From Lunatimonas salinarum (GTDB taxonomy: Bacteria; Bacteroidota; Bacteroidia; Cytophagales; Cyclobacteriaceae): DNA of 64,000 nt. The stretch covers positions 248,001-312,000 of the forward strand of contig NZ_JACVCV010000001.1 of the NCBI RefSeq assembly GCF_017811155.1, in the 5' to 3' direction. Positions 8,449-17,472 of this stretch are shown in pieces. The notes beneath the pieces were generated by a model, which saw only the letters and a list, made by a program, of their open reading frames with translations, was not told the origin of the DNA and searched no databases. The first letter of the stretch is position 1. Each line of letters opens with the position of its first letter. A program made the position numbers and the translations under genes.

Positions 8449-10093
8449 ACCTCGAAAAACAATGCAAAAACTCATCTATTTGGTTCTATTCGGAACACTG
8501 CTTATACAGATGAACCTGAACGCACAGGAGTTTACGAGACAGGATACCCTGCGGGGCTCAGTGACACCGGAGCGCGCTTGGTGGGATTTGGTGTACTATG
8601 ACCTAGACATTCAGGTAGACCCGGACGCCAGGACAATCGTCGGCAAAAACACCATCTATTACACCGTCCTAAGTCCCAAACAAGTTATTCAAATCGATCT
8701 ACAAGAACCCATGGAGGCCAAGACGTTTTTGCAGGATGGCAAAAAGCTGAACTACCGTCGTGAAGGTAATGTGTATTTTGTGCAACTGGAAGAACGGCAG
8801 CGGACGGGTGATTTAAATGCGATCGAAGTATCGTATGGTGGTGAACCCGTAGTAAGCACCAATCCCCCTTGGTCAGGAGGTATTACCTGGTCTACCGACA
8901 GCAATGGCAACCCGTTTATTGCCAACTCCAACCAAGGCGACGGTGCCAGCATTTGGTGGCCTTGCAAGGACCACATGTACGACGAGCCAGACAGTATGCA
9001 AATCAGCGTTAGGGTGCCAAAGCCCTTGATGAACATCTCCAACGGACGGTTGAGAAACGTGATTGAACACCCCGATCATACCAGAACCTTTCAATGGTAT
9101 GTGGACAATCCGATCAATAACTATGGAGTAAACATCAGTATAGCTGACTATGCACAATTTGGTGAGATCTATGTGGGTGAAAAGGGTCCTTTGACCCTTG
9201 ACTATTTCGTGCTTCGGGAAAACCTAGAGAAAGCCAAAGAACATTTCAAAGATACTCCGAAGATGATGCGTGCTTTTGAGTATTGGTTCGGTCCCTACCC
9301 ATTTTATGAGGATGGGTTTAAACTTATTGAGGTTCCCTACTTGGGAATGGAACATCAGAGTGCGGTTACCTACGGCAATAAATACCAAAAAGGGTACCTG
9401 GGAAAGGATTTTAGTGGAACTGGATGGGGGATGACTTTTGACTACATCATCATTCACGAGGCGGGCCACGAATGGTTTGCCAACAATATTACCTACAAAG
9501 ACATCGCCGATATGTGGATACACGAAAGTTTCACTACCTACAGCGAAGCCTTATTCGTCGATTACCATTATGGGAAACAGGCCGGAAATGAATATATTAT
9601 TGGTGCCAGGCAGGTCATCCGGAATGACAAGCCCATCATTGGGATCTATGACCTGAATCAGCGCGGATCCGGAGATATGTACTTTAAAGGTGCCAACATC
9701 CTACACACCCTGCGCCAATGGGTAAATGACGATGAAAAATGGCGGCATATTCTTCGGCAGATGAATCGTGAATTTTACCATTCTACTACCACTTCAAAAG
9801 AGGTAGAAAATTTCCTCATACGGGAAAGTGGATTACCGCTTGGCCCCTTCTTCGACCAATACCTCCGTACGGCTGATGTACCCATCTTGGAATGGAAAGC
9901 CGAAAACGGCAAGCTAGCCTATCGTTGGACAGAGACGGTAGCCGGATTTTACATGCCTGTACGTGTGGTACAGGGGGACACTACCCACACACTCCATGTA
10001 ATCAATGAATGGCAAGTAACCGATCAAGTGAATCCCCATACCCCGTTTGAAATAGATCCTAACCTGTATATCTTTCAACAAAATAGCCGGTAA
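8441..10093 (+). CDS. M1-family zinc metallopeptidase, secreted
   Basis: 550 residues with an N-terminal signal (second ATG at 8462 gives MQKLIYLVLFGTLLIQM and may be the true start). Catalytic zinc site HEAGH at residues 339-343 with the third ligand Glu 19 residues later (HEXXH-X18-E). The substrate-binding GAMEN-type motif is GMEHQ at about 302-306, as in cold-active aminopeptidase-like M1 members. The N-terminal saddle domain (residues 40-240) is present; the C-terminal ERAP1-type domain is absent and replaced by a short beta domain, giving the compact Bacteroidota form. It probably trims peptides in the periplasm. It overlaps the creatininase gene by 8 bp. Confidence 0.9.
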   Translation: MNKPRKTMQKLIYLVLFGTLLIQMNLNAQEFTRQDTLRGSVTPERAWWDLVYYDLDIQVDPDARTIVGKNTIYYTVLSPKQVIQIDLQEPMEAKTFLQDGKKLNYRREGNVYFVQLEERQRTGDLNAIEVSYGGEPVVSTNPPWSGGITWSTDSNGNPFIANSNQGDGASIWWPCKDHMYDEPDSMQISVRVPKPLMNISNGRLRNVIEHPDHTRTFQWYVDNPINNYGVNISIADYAQFGEIYVGEKGPLTLDYFVLRENLEKAKEHFKDTPKMMRAFEYWFGPYPFYEDGFKLIEVPYLGMEHQSAVTYGNKYQKGYLGKDFSGTGWGMTFDYIIIHEAGHEWFANNITYKDIADMWIHESFTTYSEALFVDYHYGKQAGNEYIIGARQVIRNDKPIIGIYDLNQRGSGDMYFKGANILHTLRQWVNDDEKWRHILRQMNREFYHSTTTSKEVENFLIRESGLPLGPFFDQYLRTADVPILEWKAENGKLAYRWTETVAGFYMPVRVVQGDTTHTLHVINEWQVTDQVNPHTPFEIDPNLYIFQQNSR

Positions 10094-10121
10094 TCAATCG
10101 GAGAAAAATTATAAAACGAAA

Positions 10122-10925
10122 ATGCAAGAAAACGTTAAAATCGCCATTATCGGTTGTGGAAACCTCGGTTTATCTATAGTCAACGGCTTACTGGACAGTC
10201 CCGATTTTACCGGAAAAAATCTAGTGGTCACAAAACGACATCCCGAAAGCCTCTTTTATTTACAATCCCAGGGAATCACGGTTTTGGCAGACAATAAAGA
10301 AGCCGCAAAAGACGCAGACTTGGTAGTCTTGGGGGTAAAACCCTACAATGTGTCCGCTGTCTTAAAGGAAATTAAACCGGTATTATCTAAGGACAAACAA
10401 ATAGTCGTATCCCTGGCTACGGGCATCACACTAGACTTTATGGCCGATCACCTGGAGGCTGGCACCTCGGCATTTCGCGTCATGCCCAACATAGCGGCGG
10501 ATATACAAGCATCCGTTACCTGTCTTTGCGGGGCGAACTTCAGCGAGGACGACGAAATCATGGTGAAGAAAGTGTTTGGCTGTATCGGGATATGTATCAC
10601 AATCGAGGAACACCTGATGGAAGCAGCCACCGTACTTGGGGCCAGTGGGATTGCCTTCGTGTTGCGCTTTATGCGTGCAATGACGCAGGGAGGTATTCAA
10701 ATCGGATTTGACGCGAAAACGGCAAATAAAATTGTCACCCAAACGGTGATGGGTGCTGCGGAATTGATTCAAAAGAAGGGACTCCACCCCGAGGCTGCTA
10801 TTGACAAGGTAACTACACCCAAAGGCTGTACCATTGAGGGGCTGAATGAAATGGAACATCATGGCTTTAGCGCTGCGATGGTCCGTGGGGTATTGGCATC
10901 GTACCGATTAATTGAAAAAGGATGA
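10122..10925 (+). CDS. proC: Pyrroline-5-carboxylate reductase
   Basis: 267 residues, standard ProC length. Rossmann motif IAIIGCGNLGLSIVNGLL at the N-terminus, VLGVKPYNVSAVL, MPNIAA (substrate-loop motif) and the C-terminal dimerisation and signature segment KVTTPKGCTIEGLNEME. It performs the last step of proline synthesis, reducing P5C with NAD(P)H in the cytoplasm. The stop overlaps the next ATG in the sequence ATGA, suggesting co-translation with the hydrolase gene, although no metabolic link is known. Confidence 0.93.
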   Translation: MQENVKIAIIGCGNLGLSIVNGLLDSPDFTGKNLVVTKRHPESLFYLQSQGITVLADNKEAAKDADLVVLGVKPYNVSAVLKEIKPVLSKDKQIVVSLATGITLDFMADHLEAGTSAFRVMPNIAADIQASVTCLCGANFSEDDEIMVKKVFGCIGICITIEEHLMEAATVLGASGIAFVLRFMRAMTQGGIQIGFDAKTANKIVTQTVMGAAELIQKKGLHPEAAIDKVTTPKGCTIEGLNEMEHHGFSAAMVRGVLASYRLIEKG

Positions 10926-11950
10926 AGAAGGTTCTTGTTTGGCTATTGGGTGCTTCGGTAGTACTGGCCATTGTTTTTATGGTAGGCCCCAAGGAAAGCA
11001 CCCGTGACCTTAGTGGTTCGTACCCCGAAGTGCCAAGTGATTTGGCATTGCTGGAATCCTACGTCAAACAGGGCGAAGATTCAGTAGTGGGGCTTAAACC
11101 CAACAACGAAGCCCGCATTGTTTGGGCTAACCCCCAAGAAAAGTCAAAGACACCGTATAGCATCCTGTATGTACATGGCTTCGGTGCCAGTCAAATGGAG
11201 GGAGACCCGGTACACCGGACGATTGCCGAGCATTTTGGGGCCAATCTGTTTCTCACCCGCCTTCCCGAACACGGCATCGACCGGGAAAATGCATTTGAAT
11301 ACCTCAGTCCCGAAAAATTGGTTCAAGGAGTGCGAGATGCCTACACCGTTGCCGCCCAGCTGGGAGATCGCGTAATTGTGATAGGGACCAGTATGGGAGG
11401 TGCATTGTCTTTGATACTAGCATCCGAACGCCCCGAAATACACGCGGTGTTGCTTTATTCCCCCTGCATTGTGGAGTATGGAAATCAATTGGAACCCCTT
11501 TTTCAGCCTTGGATGAAACAGTTAATGAAAGCCACCATGACAAATGACCAAGGCGTACAGGAAGTGCCAAGAGAGGGAGATAAGGCCAAATATTGGGCTA
11601 ACCGGTACCATATCAATGCCTACACCAGTCTAGCAGTTATGCTACGCAGCACCATGACCCCAAGTACCTTTTCAAAAGTATCACAGCCGATATTGATGGC
11701 ATATTACTACAAAGACGAAGAAAATCAGGACAAAGTAGTTTCGGTACCTGCCATGTTGGAAATGTTTGAGGCGATCTCAACCCCTGAAGCTAAAAAGGTT
11801 AAAAAGGCCTTTCCCGAATCAGGAGACCATGTAATCGCTTCCAGCATTACGTCCAAGGATTGGGAGGGTGTATTGGAAGAATCTATCCGATTTCTAGCGG
11901 AAGTAGTGAACGTTCCCCAAGCAACGATACCAAGCCTCTTACCTGAATAA
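10922..11950 (+). CDS. Alpha/beta hydrolase, membrane-anchored or exported
   Basis: 342 residues. An N-terminal hydrophobic segment (VLVWLLGASVVLAIVFMV) points to export or membrane anchoring. Serine-hydrolase features: oxyanion-hole motif VHGFGAS at about 84-90, nucleophile GTSMGG with Ser157, an acid in the YYYKDEE region and a C-terminal His in SGDHVIAS. The type resembles carboxylesterase/monoacylglycerol-lipase-like hydrolases. Starts in an ATGA overlap with proC and is followed by a hairpin terminator. Substrate unknown. Confidence 0.8.
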   Translation: MKKVLVWLLGASVVLAIVFMVGPKESTRDLSGSYPEVPSDLALLESYVKQGEDSVVGLKPNNEARIVWANPQEKSKTPYSILYVHGFGASQMEGDPVHRTIAEHFGANLFLTRLPEHGIDRENAFEYLSPEKLVQGVRDAYTVAAQLGDRVIVIGTSMGGALSLILASERPEIHAVLLYSPCIVEYGNQLEPLFQPWMKQLMKATMTNDQGVQEVPREGDKAKYWANRYHINAYTSLAVMLRSTMTPSTFSKVSQPILMAYYYKDEENQDKVVSVPAMLEMFEAISTPEAKKVKKAFPESGDHVIASSITSKDWEGVLEESIRFLAEVVNVPQATIPSLLPE

Positions 11951-11977
11951 GAAAAACCATACAACGGATCCCTAAAA

Positions 11978-12005
11978 GCCCGTTTGCCGTTGTAGACAAA
12001 CGGGC
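11978..12005 (+). terminator. Hairpin terminator after proC-hydrolase pair
   Basis: Perfect 9-bp stem GCCCGTTTG (11978-11986) with CAAACGGGC (11997-12005), 10-nt loop, followed by a short T-rich stretch (CATTTATG). It lies 27 bp after the hydrolase stop. The T tract is weak, so strength is uncertain. Confidence 0.6.
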
Positions 12006-12035
12006 CATTTATGAATCGCTTCTAGGGAAACCTTA

Positions 12036-12200
12036 TTAAAAGCCACTGGCTATTCCGATAATAAAACTAATTACCAGTAATACCAGAAACAAGTAGAAAA
12101 TCACCTTTGCTAAAGAGGCCAACCCAGAAGCTATCCCAGTGAATCCCAAGATAGCAGCGATCAATGAAAGTACCAGAAAAACAATGATCCAAGTTATCAT
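12036..12200 (-). CDS. DUF1328 small membrane protein
   Basis: 54 residues from the ATG at 12200. The frame is open upstream to 12338, but that part overlaps htpX and has no family character. Almost the whole protein is two membrane helices (ITWIIVFLVLSLIAAILGF and LAKVIFYLFLVLLVISFIIG), with the GFTGIASG turn typical of DUF1328 (YtjA-like) proteins. Function unknown in the family; often stress-linked. It lies 85 bp downstream of htpX on the same strand, so cotranscription with lemA-htpX is possible. Confidence 0.85.
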   Translation of the reverse strand: MITWIIVFLVLSLIAAILGFTGIASGLASLAKVIFYLFLVLLVISFIIGIASGF

Positions 12201-12285
12201 AGCGTAAAACGTTTGGTTAGTTATACCCCTTACGTTACAAACACTATTCCACGAATGAGCGAATGGAAAATTATTTCCCTTTGAA

Positions 12286-13227
12286 TTAAAATTGTTCCAG
12301 TATTTTAATCCGTTTTTCAATAGGCGGGTGCGTAGCAAAAAGACCGGTGATCATACTCATTATTCCCGAAGATTTATCGGGTCGGTTCTCAATAAACATC
12401 TCCGCCACATCCTCACTTTTCACCGAGGCAACCCGATAATTTCCTGAAATTTTACGCAATGCTGAAGCCAACGCCATAGGGTTTTTCGTCATCTCGGCAG
12501 CACCACTGTCGGCCATGTATTCCCGCTTGCGGGATATGGCAAATCGAAATAACATGCTTAGCAGAAAAGCGACAAACGCAATCACCATGGCAATCAAAAT
12601 AGCCCTGTTGTCTTTGTTTTCTCGCCTTCTTCCGCCTCCATAGATCATGTTGCGGAATAAAATCTGGGCCACAAAGGAAAAAATACCCACAAAAATGACC
12701 GAAACAATCAAAAGCCTCACATCCTTATTCCGGATATGCATCAACTCATGGGCGATGACTCCTTCTAGCTCTTCATCGGTAAGCTTGTCAATAATTCCCC
12801 GGGTCAATGTGACGGTATAGGTTTTTTCATTGATGCCGCTGGCAAAGGCATTCAGCGCCGGATCTTCAATTACATTCACTTTGGGCATCCGCATTCCTTT
12901 GCTCATACAAAGATTTTCTACTAAGTTATACACCCGCATATTGTCCTTTCGCTCCAGACTTTTAGAACCAGCTGCACTATTGATCAGATGACTGTGAAAC
13001 AGAAAAGCAATACCAAACCAAATGGCCACTGCGATCAGTACACCCGGGATGGTTTGTACAAAAACCTCGTTGACATCGTAAGCAGGCCCGGTCTCGTACT
13101 GAGGCGTCGTGAGGTAAAGGAACGCATAGACCGCCGCAAGGACTAACAAAGGAAAGCCCAAAAGCAGCAAAACCGAACGGGTATTGTTTCGGCGGATTTG
13201 GGTGTGAATCCCTACATACTGAGCCAT
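12286..13227 (-). CDS. M48-family membrane zinc protease, HtpX-like
   Basis: 313 residues with four predicted membrane helices: about residues 18-40, 60-78, 175-195 and 210-230. The zinc site HELMH is at residues 160-164, and the third ligand Glu is in SRKREYMADSGAAEM. The C-terminus has the family motif ATHPPIEKRIKILEQF. HtpX proteases degrade damaged membrane proteins with the active site facing the cytoplasm. LemA lies 6 bp upstream, an arrangement common in bacteria. The gene symbol is left blank because this is the LemA-associated subfamily rather than classical enterobacterial HtpX. Confidence 0.9.
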   Translation of the reverse strand: MAQYVGIHTQIRRNNTRSVLLLLGFPLLVLAAVYAFLYLTTPQYETGPAYDVNEVFVQTIPGVLIAVAIWFGIAFLFHSHLINSAAGSKSLERKDNMRVYNLVENLCMSKGMRMPKVNVIEDPALNAFASGINEKTYTVTLTRGIIDKLTDEELEGVIAHELMHIRNKDVRLLIVSVIFVGIFSFVAQILFRNMIYGGGRRRENKDNRAILIAMVIAFVAFLLSMLFRFAISRKREYMADSGAAEMTKNPMALASALRKISGNYRVASVKSEDVAEMFIENRPDKSSGIMSMITGLFATHPPIEKRIKILEQF

Positions 13228-13233
13228 AAATTG

Positions 13234-13797
13234 TTAAAATTTGATCTCTGGGGCTTTGTCCATACGGTCTCTCTCTGATCCACCCAAATCAAACATTGGT
13301 TCGGTATGAAACCCGAACATGCCCGCAATGAGATTAGCAGGAAAACTCTGTACCGCCACATTGAACTCTCTTGTGGCGGAGTTAAAAAACCTCCGAACCG
13401 CCGCCAATTTATTTTCCACGTCCGATATCTCCGCCTGAAGCTGCATAAAATTGGTATTTGCTTTCAGATCCGGATAGGCTTCCACTTGAATGCGCAATCC
13501 TTGCAGTGCCGTGCCTAGCTCTTGTTCAGCGGCAATTTTACCTTCGATGCTGCCGGCATTCATTGCGCGTGACCTCGCTTCGGTCACACGAGTGAGTACA
13601 CCAGCCTCATGTTCCATATACCCTTTAACCGTATTTACCAGTTGGGGGATGAGGTCATGCCGTTGTTTAAGCTGCACATCGATATCCGCAAAAGCGTTTT
13701 CTCGATTATTCTTCAGCGCCACTAACCTGTTATAAAGGGAAATGACAAAAAGCGCCAATACGATGACAACGATAAGGACAATCCATGTAGTGCTCAT
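13234..13797 (-). CDS. lemA: LemA family protein
   Basis: 187 residues, the usual LemA length. One N-terminal membrane helix (TWIVLIVVIVLALFVISLY), then a coiled-coil helical domain with the hallmark motifs NAFADIDVQLKQRHDLIPQ, LTRVTEARSRA and RFFNSATREFN. The C-terminus ends PEIKF. Function is not established; LemA and M48 proteases are recurrently encoded together. It begins the lemA-protease pair. Confidence 0.92.
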   Translation of the reverse strand: MSTTWIVLIVVIVLALFVISLYNRLVALKNNRENAFADIDVQLKQRHDLIPQLVNTVKGYMEHEAGVLTRVTEARSRAMNAGSIEGKIAAEQELGTALQGLRIQVEAYPDLKANTNFMQLQAEISDVENKLAAVRRFFNSATREFNVAVQSFPANLIAGMFGFHTEPMFDLGGSERDRMDKAPEIKF

Positions 13798-13924
13798 AGG
13801 GGTTATGTTTTGGTCGGTTGAATAGTAACCTAAAATTAGACAATTACAAACGGATACACTATTGCGAAGGCCATTTAAATTCCTGCATTTCTGGTTATAT
13901 TTGGAAAACTATACGAAACTATCC

Positions 13925-14320
13925 ATGAAAAAGTTTGTAGGCCCCGTAATTATCGGATTGGTAGTGATCTTATCCATTGTGATTTGGTGGAGATATTATT
14001 TTGTGTTTGCGGAAGGCGTTAAGGCCGGAAATCTGAATTACTTTGAAAAAAAGGGATTTATATTCAAGACCTGGGAAGGAAGGCTGGTGCAAGACGGCTT
14101 CCAAAGCCCCAACCCCGGTGATTTGCAAAGCAATGAGTTTCGGTTTAGCACAAATAGTGATTCTGTCGCCGTGATACTTGAAAGGTCTGGTGGACAGTTC
14201 GTAGAACTGCGCTACAAGGAATACCTAAACCCCTTGCCCTGGCGTGGAGCCAGCAAATACGAAGTCACCGAAATTGTCCAAATCCGCAATTCTGGAAGAG
14301 AAGGACTTCCCATGCAATAG
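13925..14320 (+). CDS. Conserved single-pass membrane protein, unknown function
   Basis: 131 residues from the ATG at 13925, chosen because the product then begins with a membrane helix (FVGPVIIGLVVILSIVIWW). The rest, with motifs VFAEGVKAGNLNYFEKKGFIFKT and LRYKEYLNPLPWRGASKYEV, is a small soluble beta-rich domain. I recognise it as a widely conserved Bacteroidota protein sometimes mislabelled 6-phosphogluconate dehydrogenase; no dehydrogenase motif is present. Divergent from lemA. Confidence 0.75.
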   Translation: MKKFVGPVIIGLVVILSIVIWWRYYFVFAEGVKAGNLNYFEKKGFIFKTWEGRLVQDGFQSPNPGDLQSNEFRFSTNSDSVAVILERSGGQFVELRYKEYLNPLPWRGASKYEVTEIVQIRNSGREGLPMQ

Positions 14321-14889
14321 GGAAAGGCAAACCGGATAATTTTATTTTTCTTCAAAAGTGGGCTATTAAGTTCACTTTAAAAGGTCTATATTTTTTATTT
14401 ATAACAAAATCAACTATTATACACTTCCAACAAATCGACTCTCAGAAGGAAGAAAAAAAACAGGTAAGCAAACTATCCATGCAAAATTGCACGGTATCAA
14501 GCACCATCCCAAAAGAATCCTAGTACCTGCATTACCTACTCTAACTAGAAATGCTGAAATGGCTGAAATTAAAAACCTATGGGATAAACGTTTAAAAGCC
14601 TCGCTATCTTTGCTTTTTAGCGGAAAGGTCGCATTTCTCACATCCACAACCGGCCCTGCCCTTAGAGGATATTCGAAAAAACCGCCGGTATATCCAACTA
14701 GAAATCACCGTCAGAAAAAGTAATCCAACCAGTATATCCTGCCAATTCATCAATAACGAAGTTTATATAAGGGTGATCGAGATGATCCATCACCCGATAA
14801 AATCGCCTGGTTCAGCGAATGCGTATGGCTATTTCCCCCAAATCCTAAAACCCCTTCCATTAGCTTTCCGTGCGTCATCACCTATCTCG
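14321..14889. other. 569-bp intergenic region with no recognised gene
   Basis: Two overlapping open frames (minus 14417-14647, plus 14487-14723) have no convincing start context or family. A small stem GGGTGAT/ATCACCC lies at 14771-14795. No tRNA, repeat or known RNA was seen. It may be a decayed gene. Confidence 0.5.
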
Positions 14890-17034
14890 TTAACTAAACA
14901 GTTGATAAGTAAAAAGCGCTGCTAAATATGCAACAACCGTCATGATCACTGTCTGTAAGAGTGGCCACTTCCAACTTTTTGTTTCCCGATACACGACAGC
15001 TAAGGTGCTCATGCATTGCATCGCAAACGCATAAAAAACCATCAACGAAAAGCCGGTTGCCCGATCAAACACCTTTTCACCGGTGTCTGGACGGGTTTCC
15101 AATGACAATTTTTCCCTAATGGTAAGTTCATCTTCTATATCGCCACCAATACTGTAAATAGTGGCTATCGTGGCTACAAAAACCTCCCTTGCCGCGAACG
15201 ATGTAATGAGCGCAATACCAATCTTCCAATCATACCCTAAGGGACGAATTGCCGGCTCTATCGCCTTTCCCATGATACCAATGTAGGAGTTTTCCAGCTC
15301 TTTTGAGGCGAAAAAGCTTTCCACCTCATCCATTTCCTCCGGTGCGGACTCCGCAAAGGCAGCTTCCTTTTCCAACCTCAGTGGATCCATTCTGGAATTG
15401 GGTCCATAAGAAGCCAACACCCATAATATGATGGAAATGGAAAAAATGACTTTGCCGGCTTCCAGGACAAATACCTTAGATTTACCGAACATGGTGAGGA
15501 ACACAGCCTTCCACCGAGGCATTCGGTAAATGGGTAAATCACAAATCAAATAACTTTTCTGCCCCTTTTTTAACACAAATTTCAACGCCAAGGCACCCAA
15601 AAATGTCGCCGCTATTCCCAGTAAGTACATGAAAAGAAGCGCTATGGCCTGCATGTTAATGCCCCACACAGGATCTGACGACACGGTCAGTCCAATCAAA
15701 ATAATGTATACAGGCAGCCTGGCCGAGCAACTCATCCAAGGAGTGACCAAAATCGTGATCAATCGTTCTTTGTTGCTACTGATATTTCTGGCGGCCATGA
15801 TGCCTGGAATTGCACAAGCCATCCCGGATATTAGCGGAACCACACTCTTTCCATGAAGGCCAAAGGGCTTCATAATACGGTCCATAAGAAATACGACACG
15901 CGACAAGTAACCGGTATCTTCCAAAAAGGCCAGAAACCCAAACAACAAGGCAATCTGAGGAATGAATATGACAACTCCCCCAATCCCAGGGATTACACCT
16001 TCAGCCAGTAAGTCTGTAAACACACCCGCTGGCAGTGCTTCGTACACAGTAGCACCTAGGGATGCGAACGCAACATCTATCCAATCCATGGGTAATTCTG
16101 CCCAAGCGAAAATAGCCTGAAAAACCAATAACATGATTGCCAAGAAAACCAAATACCCAAAGATTGGATGAAGCATCACGCGGTCAAAAGCCAGCGTAAA
16201 CCCGCTCTTCCTTTCGCTTCGTTTGACTACACTTGTTCTAAGCAACTCGGCAATTCGTTGGTATCGCTTTACCGTCTCGGCTACTTGAAGCTTTTCCAAA
16301 TCAACCCCGTGTTTTTCCGCTTCACTGCACAGCCAGAGACGATCAGCACCTGACAGGCTTGCGCTCTTGGCCGAAAAAACCAACATTTGAAAAGCTTGGT
16401 AGGCAGTCTTCAAGCAGTACTTATCTTTAATCGAAGCTGTTAATGCCGCAGGCAAAAAAAGTCCTACATCTATCAGCGGTGGTGCAACCTCGAACCTATT
16501 GGAAAAAATCAACTCCTTGATCGACTCAATACCTTCGCTCTTTCGGGCATCTGTCAGAATTAATGGAACCCCCAGCTGCTTGTAGAGTTCAAATACCTTA
16601 ATATCTACCCCATTTCTCTCGGCAAGGTCTTTCATATTTACCAAAAAGGCCATCGGAATACCCAAATCCATAACTTGGGTACCAAGCAAAAGACTCCGCT
16701 CTAGGTTGCATGCATCCAAAATCACCAAGACAAAATCCGGCCTTTCCTCCCCTAATCCATTGAGTACCCGATGGGCGATTTCTTCATCCTCGGATTTCGG
16801 ATACAGGCTGTAGGTTCCTGGTAGGTCAATCAGCTGATAAGAATCAGAACCCTGCCTAACAGTACCGACCATCTTGTCTACCGTGACACCCGGATAATTG
16901 CCTATCTTTTGATTTAACCCGGTAAGGTGATTAAATATACTGGATTTCCCGACATTTGGATTACCGATGATCGCTATGGATTTCACTCGGTTGCCTGACT
17001 GGACTATATCCATAACCTCAGGAATAATCAACAT
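14890..17034 (-). CDS. feoB: Ferrous iron transporter FeoB
   Basis: 714 residues (707 if the internal ATG at 17013 is used, which would avoid overlapping feoA's stop). An N-terminal GTPase domain has G1 GNPNVGKSS, G2 in GVTVDK, G3 DLPG, G4 NMKD and G5 TDARKSEG. The membrane core has about eight helices, with the Fe2+ pathway motifs GIMAARN and ITPWMSCSARLPVY-like VTPWMSCSARLP. A C-terminal gating region holds AAREVFVATIATIYS. It imports Fe2+ across the inner membrane, powered or gated by GTP. It is downstream of feoA with overlapping ends, forming an operon. Confidence 0.95.
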   Translation of the reverse strand: MLIIPEVMDIVQSGNRVKSIAIIGNPNVGKSSIFNHLTGLNQKIGNYPGVTVDKMVGTVRQGSDSYQLIDLPGTYSLYPKSEDEEIAHRVLNGLGEERPDFVLVILDACNLERSLLLGTQVMDLGIPMAFLVNMKDLAERNGVDIKVFELYKQLGVPLILTDARKSEGIESIKELIFSNRFEVAPPLIDVGLFLPAALTASIKDKYCLKTAYQAFQMLVFSAKSASLSGADRLWLCSEAEKHGVDLEKLQVAETVKRYQRIAELLRTSVVKRSERKSGFTLAFDRVMLHPIFGYLVFLAIMLLVFQAIFAWAELPMDWIDVAFASLGATVYEALPAGVFTDLLAEGVIPGIGGVVIFIPQIALLFGFLAFLEDTGYLSRVVFLMDRIMKPFGLHGKSVVPLISGMACAIPGIMAARNISSNKERLITILVTPWMSCSARLPVYIILIGLTVSSDPVWGINMQAIALLFMYLLGIAATFLGALALKFVLKKGQKSYLICDLPIYRMPRWKAVFLTMFGKSKVFVLEAGKVIFSISIILWVLASYGPNSRMDPLRLEKEAAFAESAPEEMDEVESFFASKELENSYIGIMGKAIEPAIRPLGYDWKIGIALITSFAAREVFVATIATIYSIGGDIEDELTIREKLSLETRPDTGEKVFDRATGFSLMVFYAFAMQCMSTLAVVYRETKSWKWPLLQTVIMTVVAYLAALFTYQLFS

Positions 17035-17248
17035 CCAAAACTACCAAATTTGCCTCTTCTTCTCGGAGAGCAATTAGGTGGTCATCGATCAAAAAAGCTA
17101 AAGGCCCGCCAAAGGGTGCACGCTGTATTAGTTGAAGGGATTTCCCCGGAAGGATCCCTATCTCGAGGAAATTTATCGAAAGAGGAGATTCCATTATCTC
17201 CCGGATTTTGTACCGGGTACCAAACGGGATTTTTGAGGTTTTTACCAT
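17018..17248 (-). CDS. feoA: Ferrous iron transport protein A
   Basis: 76 residues, an SH3-like fold matching FeoA (MVKTSKIPFGTRYKIRE, NFLEIGILPGKSLQLIQRA, GPLAFLIDDHLIALREEEA). FeoA is a small cytoplasmic accessory protein that binds FeoB. It shares 17 bp with feoB if FeoB starts at 17034. A good Bacteroidota promoter lies just upstream. Confidence 0.92.
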   Translation of the reverse strand: MVKTSKIPFGTRYKIREIMESPLSINFLEIGILPGKSLQLIQRAPFGGPLAFLIDDHLIALREEEANLVVLDVDYS

Positions 17249-17288
17249 GTGTGGAACACTAAGTCCGAATCCTTTATTAAGATTAAGT

Positions 17289-17320
17289 CAAAATTAAACG
17301 ATTATTTCTTTGAACCCAAA
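17289..17320 (-). promoter_or_regulatory. Promoter of feoAB
   Basis: On the minus strand a TTTG (-33) at 17320-17317 is followed after 20 bp by TAATTTTG (-7, TAnnTTTG) at 17296-17289, about 41 bp upstream of the feoA ATG. This is the best full Bacteroidota-type promoter found in the window. No clear Fur or DtxR palindrome was identified around it. Confidence 0.6.
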
Positions 17321-17362
17321 TACAGCAAAAAAAATTCCCCGGTAGTTGCTACAGGTAAAAAA

Positions 17363-17402
17363 TGAAATCCGGCTCTTAGGATTGTCGCAGAACCGGATTT
17401 CA
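17363..17402 (-). terminator. Terminator of the giant secreted-protein gene
   Basis: Perfect 10-bp stem TGAAATCCGG (17363-17372) with CCGGATTTCA (17393-17402) and a 20-nt loop. On the minus strand it is followed by a T-rich tract (AAAAAA on plus at about 17357-17362). It is 71 bp past the stop at 17473 and separates this gene from feoAB. Confidence 0.75.
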
Positions 17403-17472
17403 AATAAAATAAACGAAAGCTTCTAGTATAGTACCCTTAAAGAAACCTGCCTTGGTCGTATTTTCAAGCTCC

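Noticed and set aside
12201-12338. 46-codon extension of the DUF1328 frame
   Set aside because: It overlaps the htpX coding end and the DUF1328 family begins at the ATG at 12200.
14417-14723. Overlapping open frames in the 14.3-14.9 kb gap
   Set aside because: Opposite-strand overlapping frames with no recognisable family or start context.
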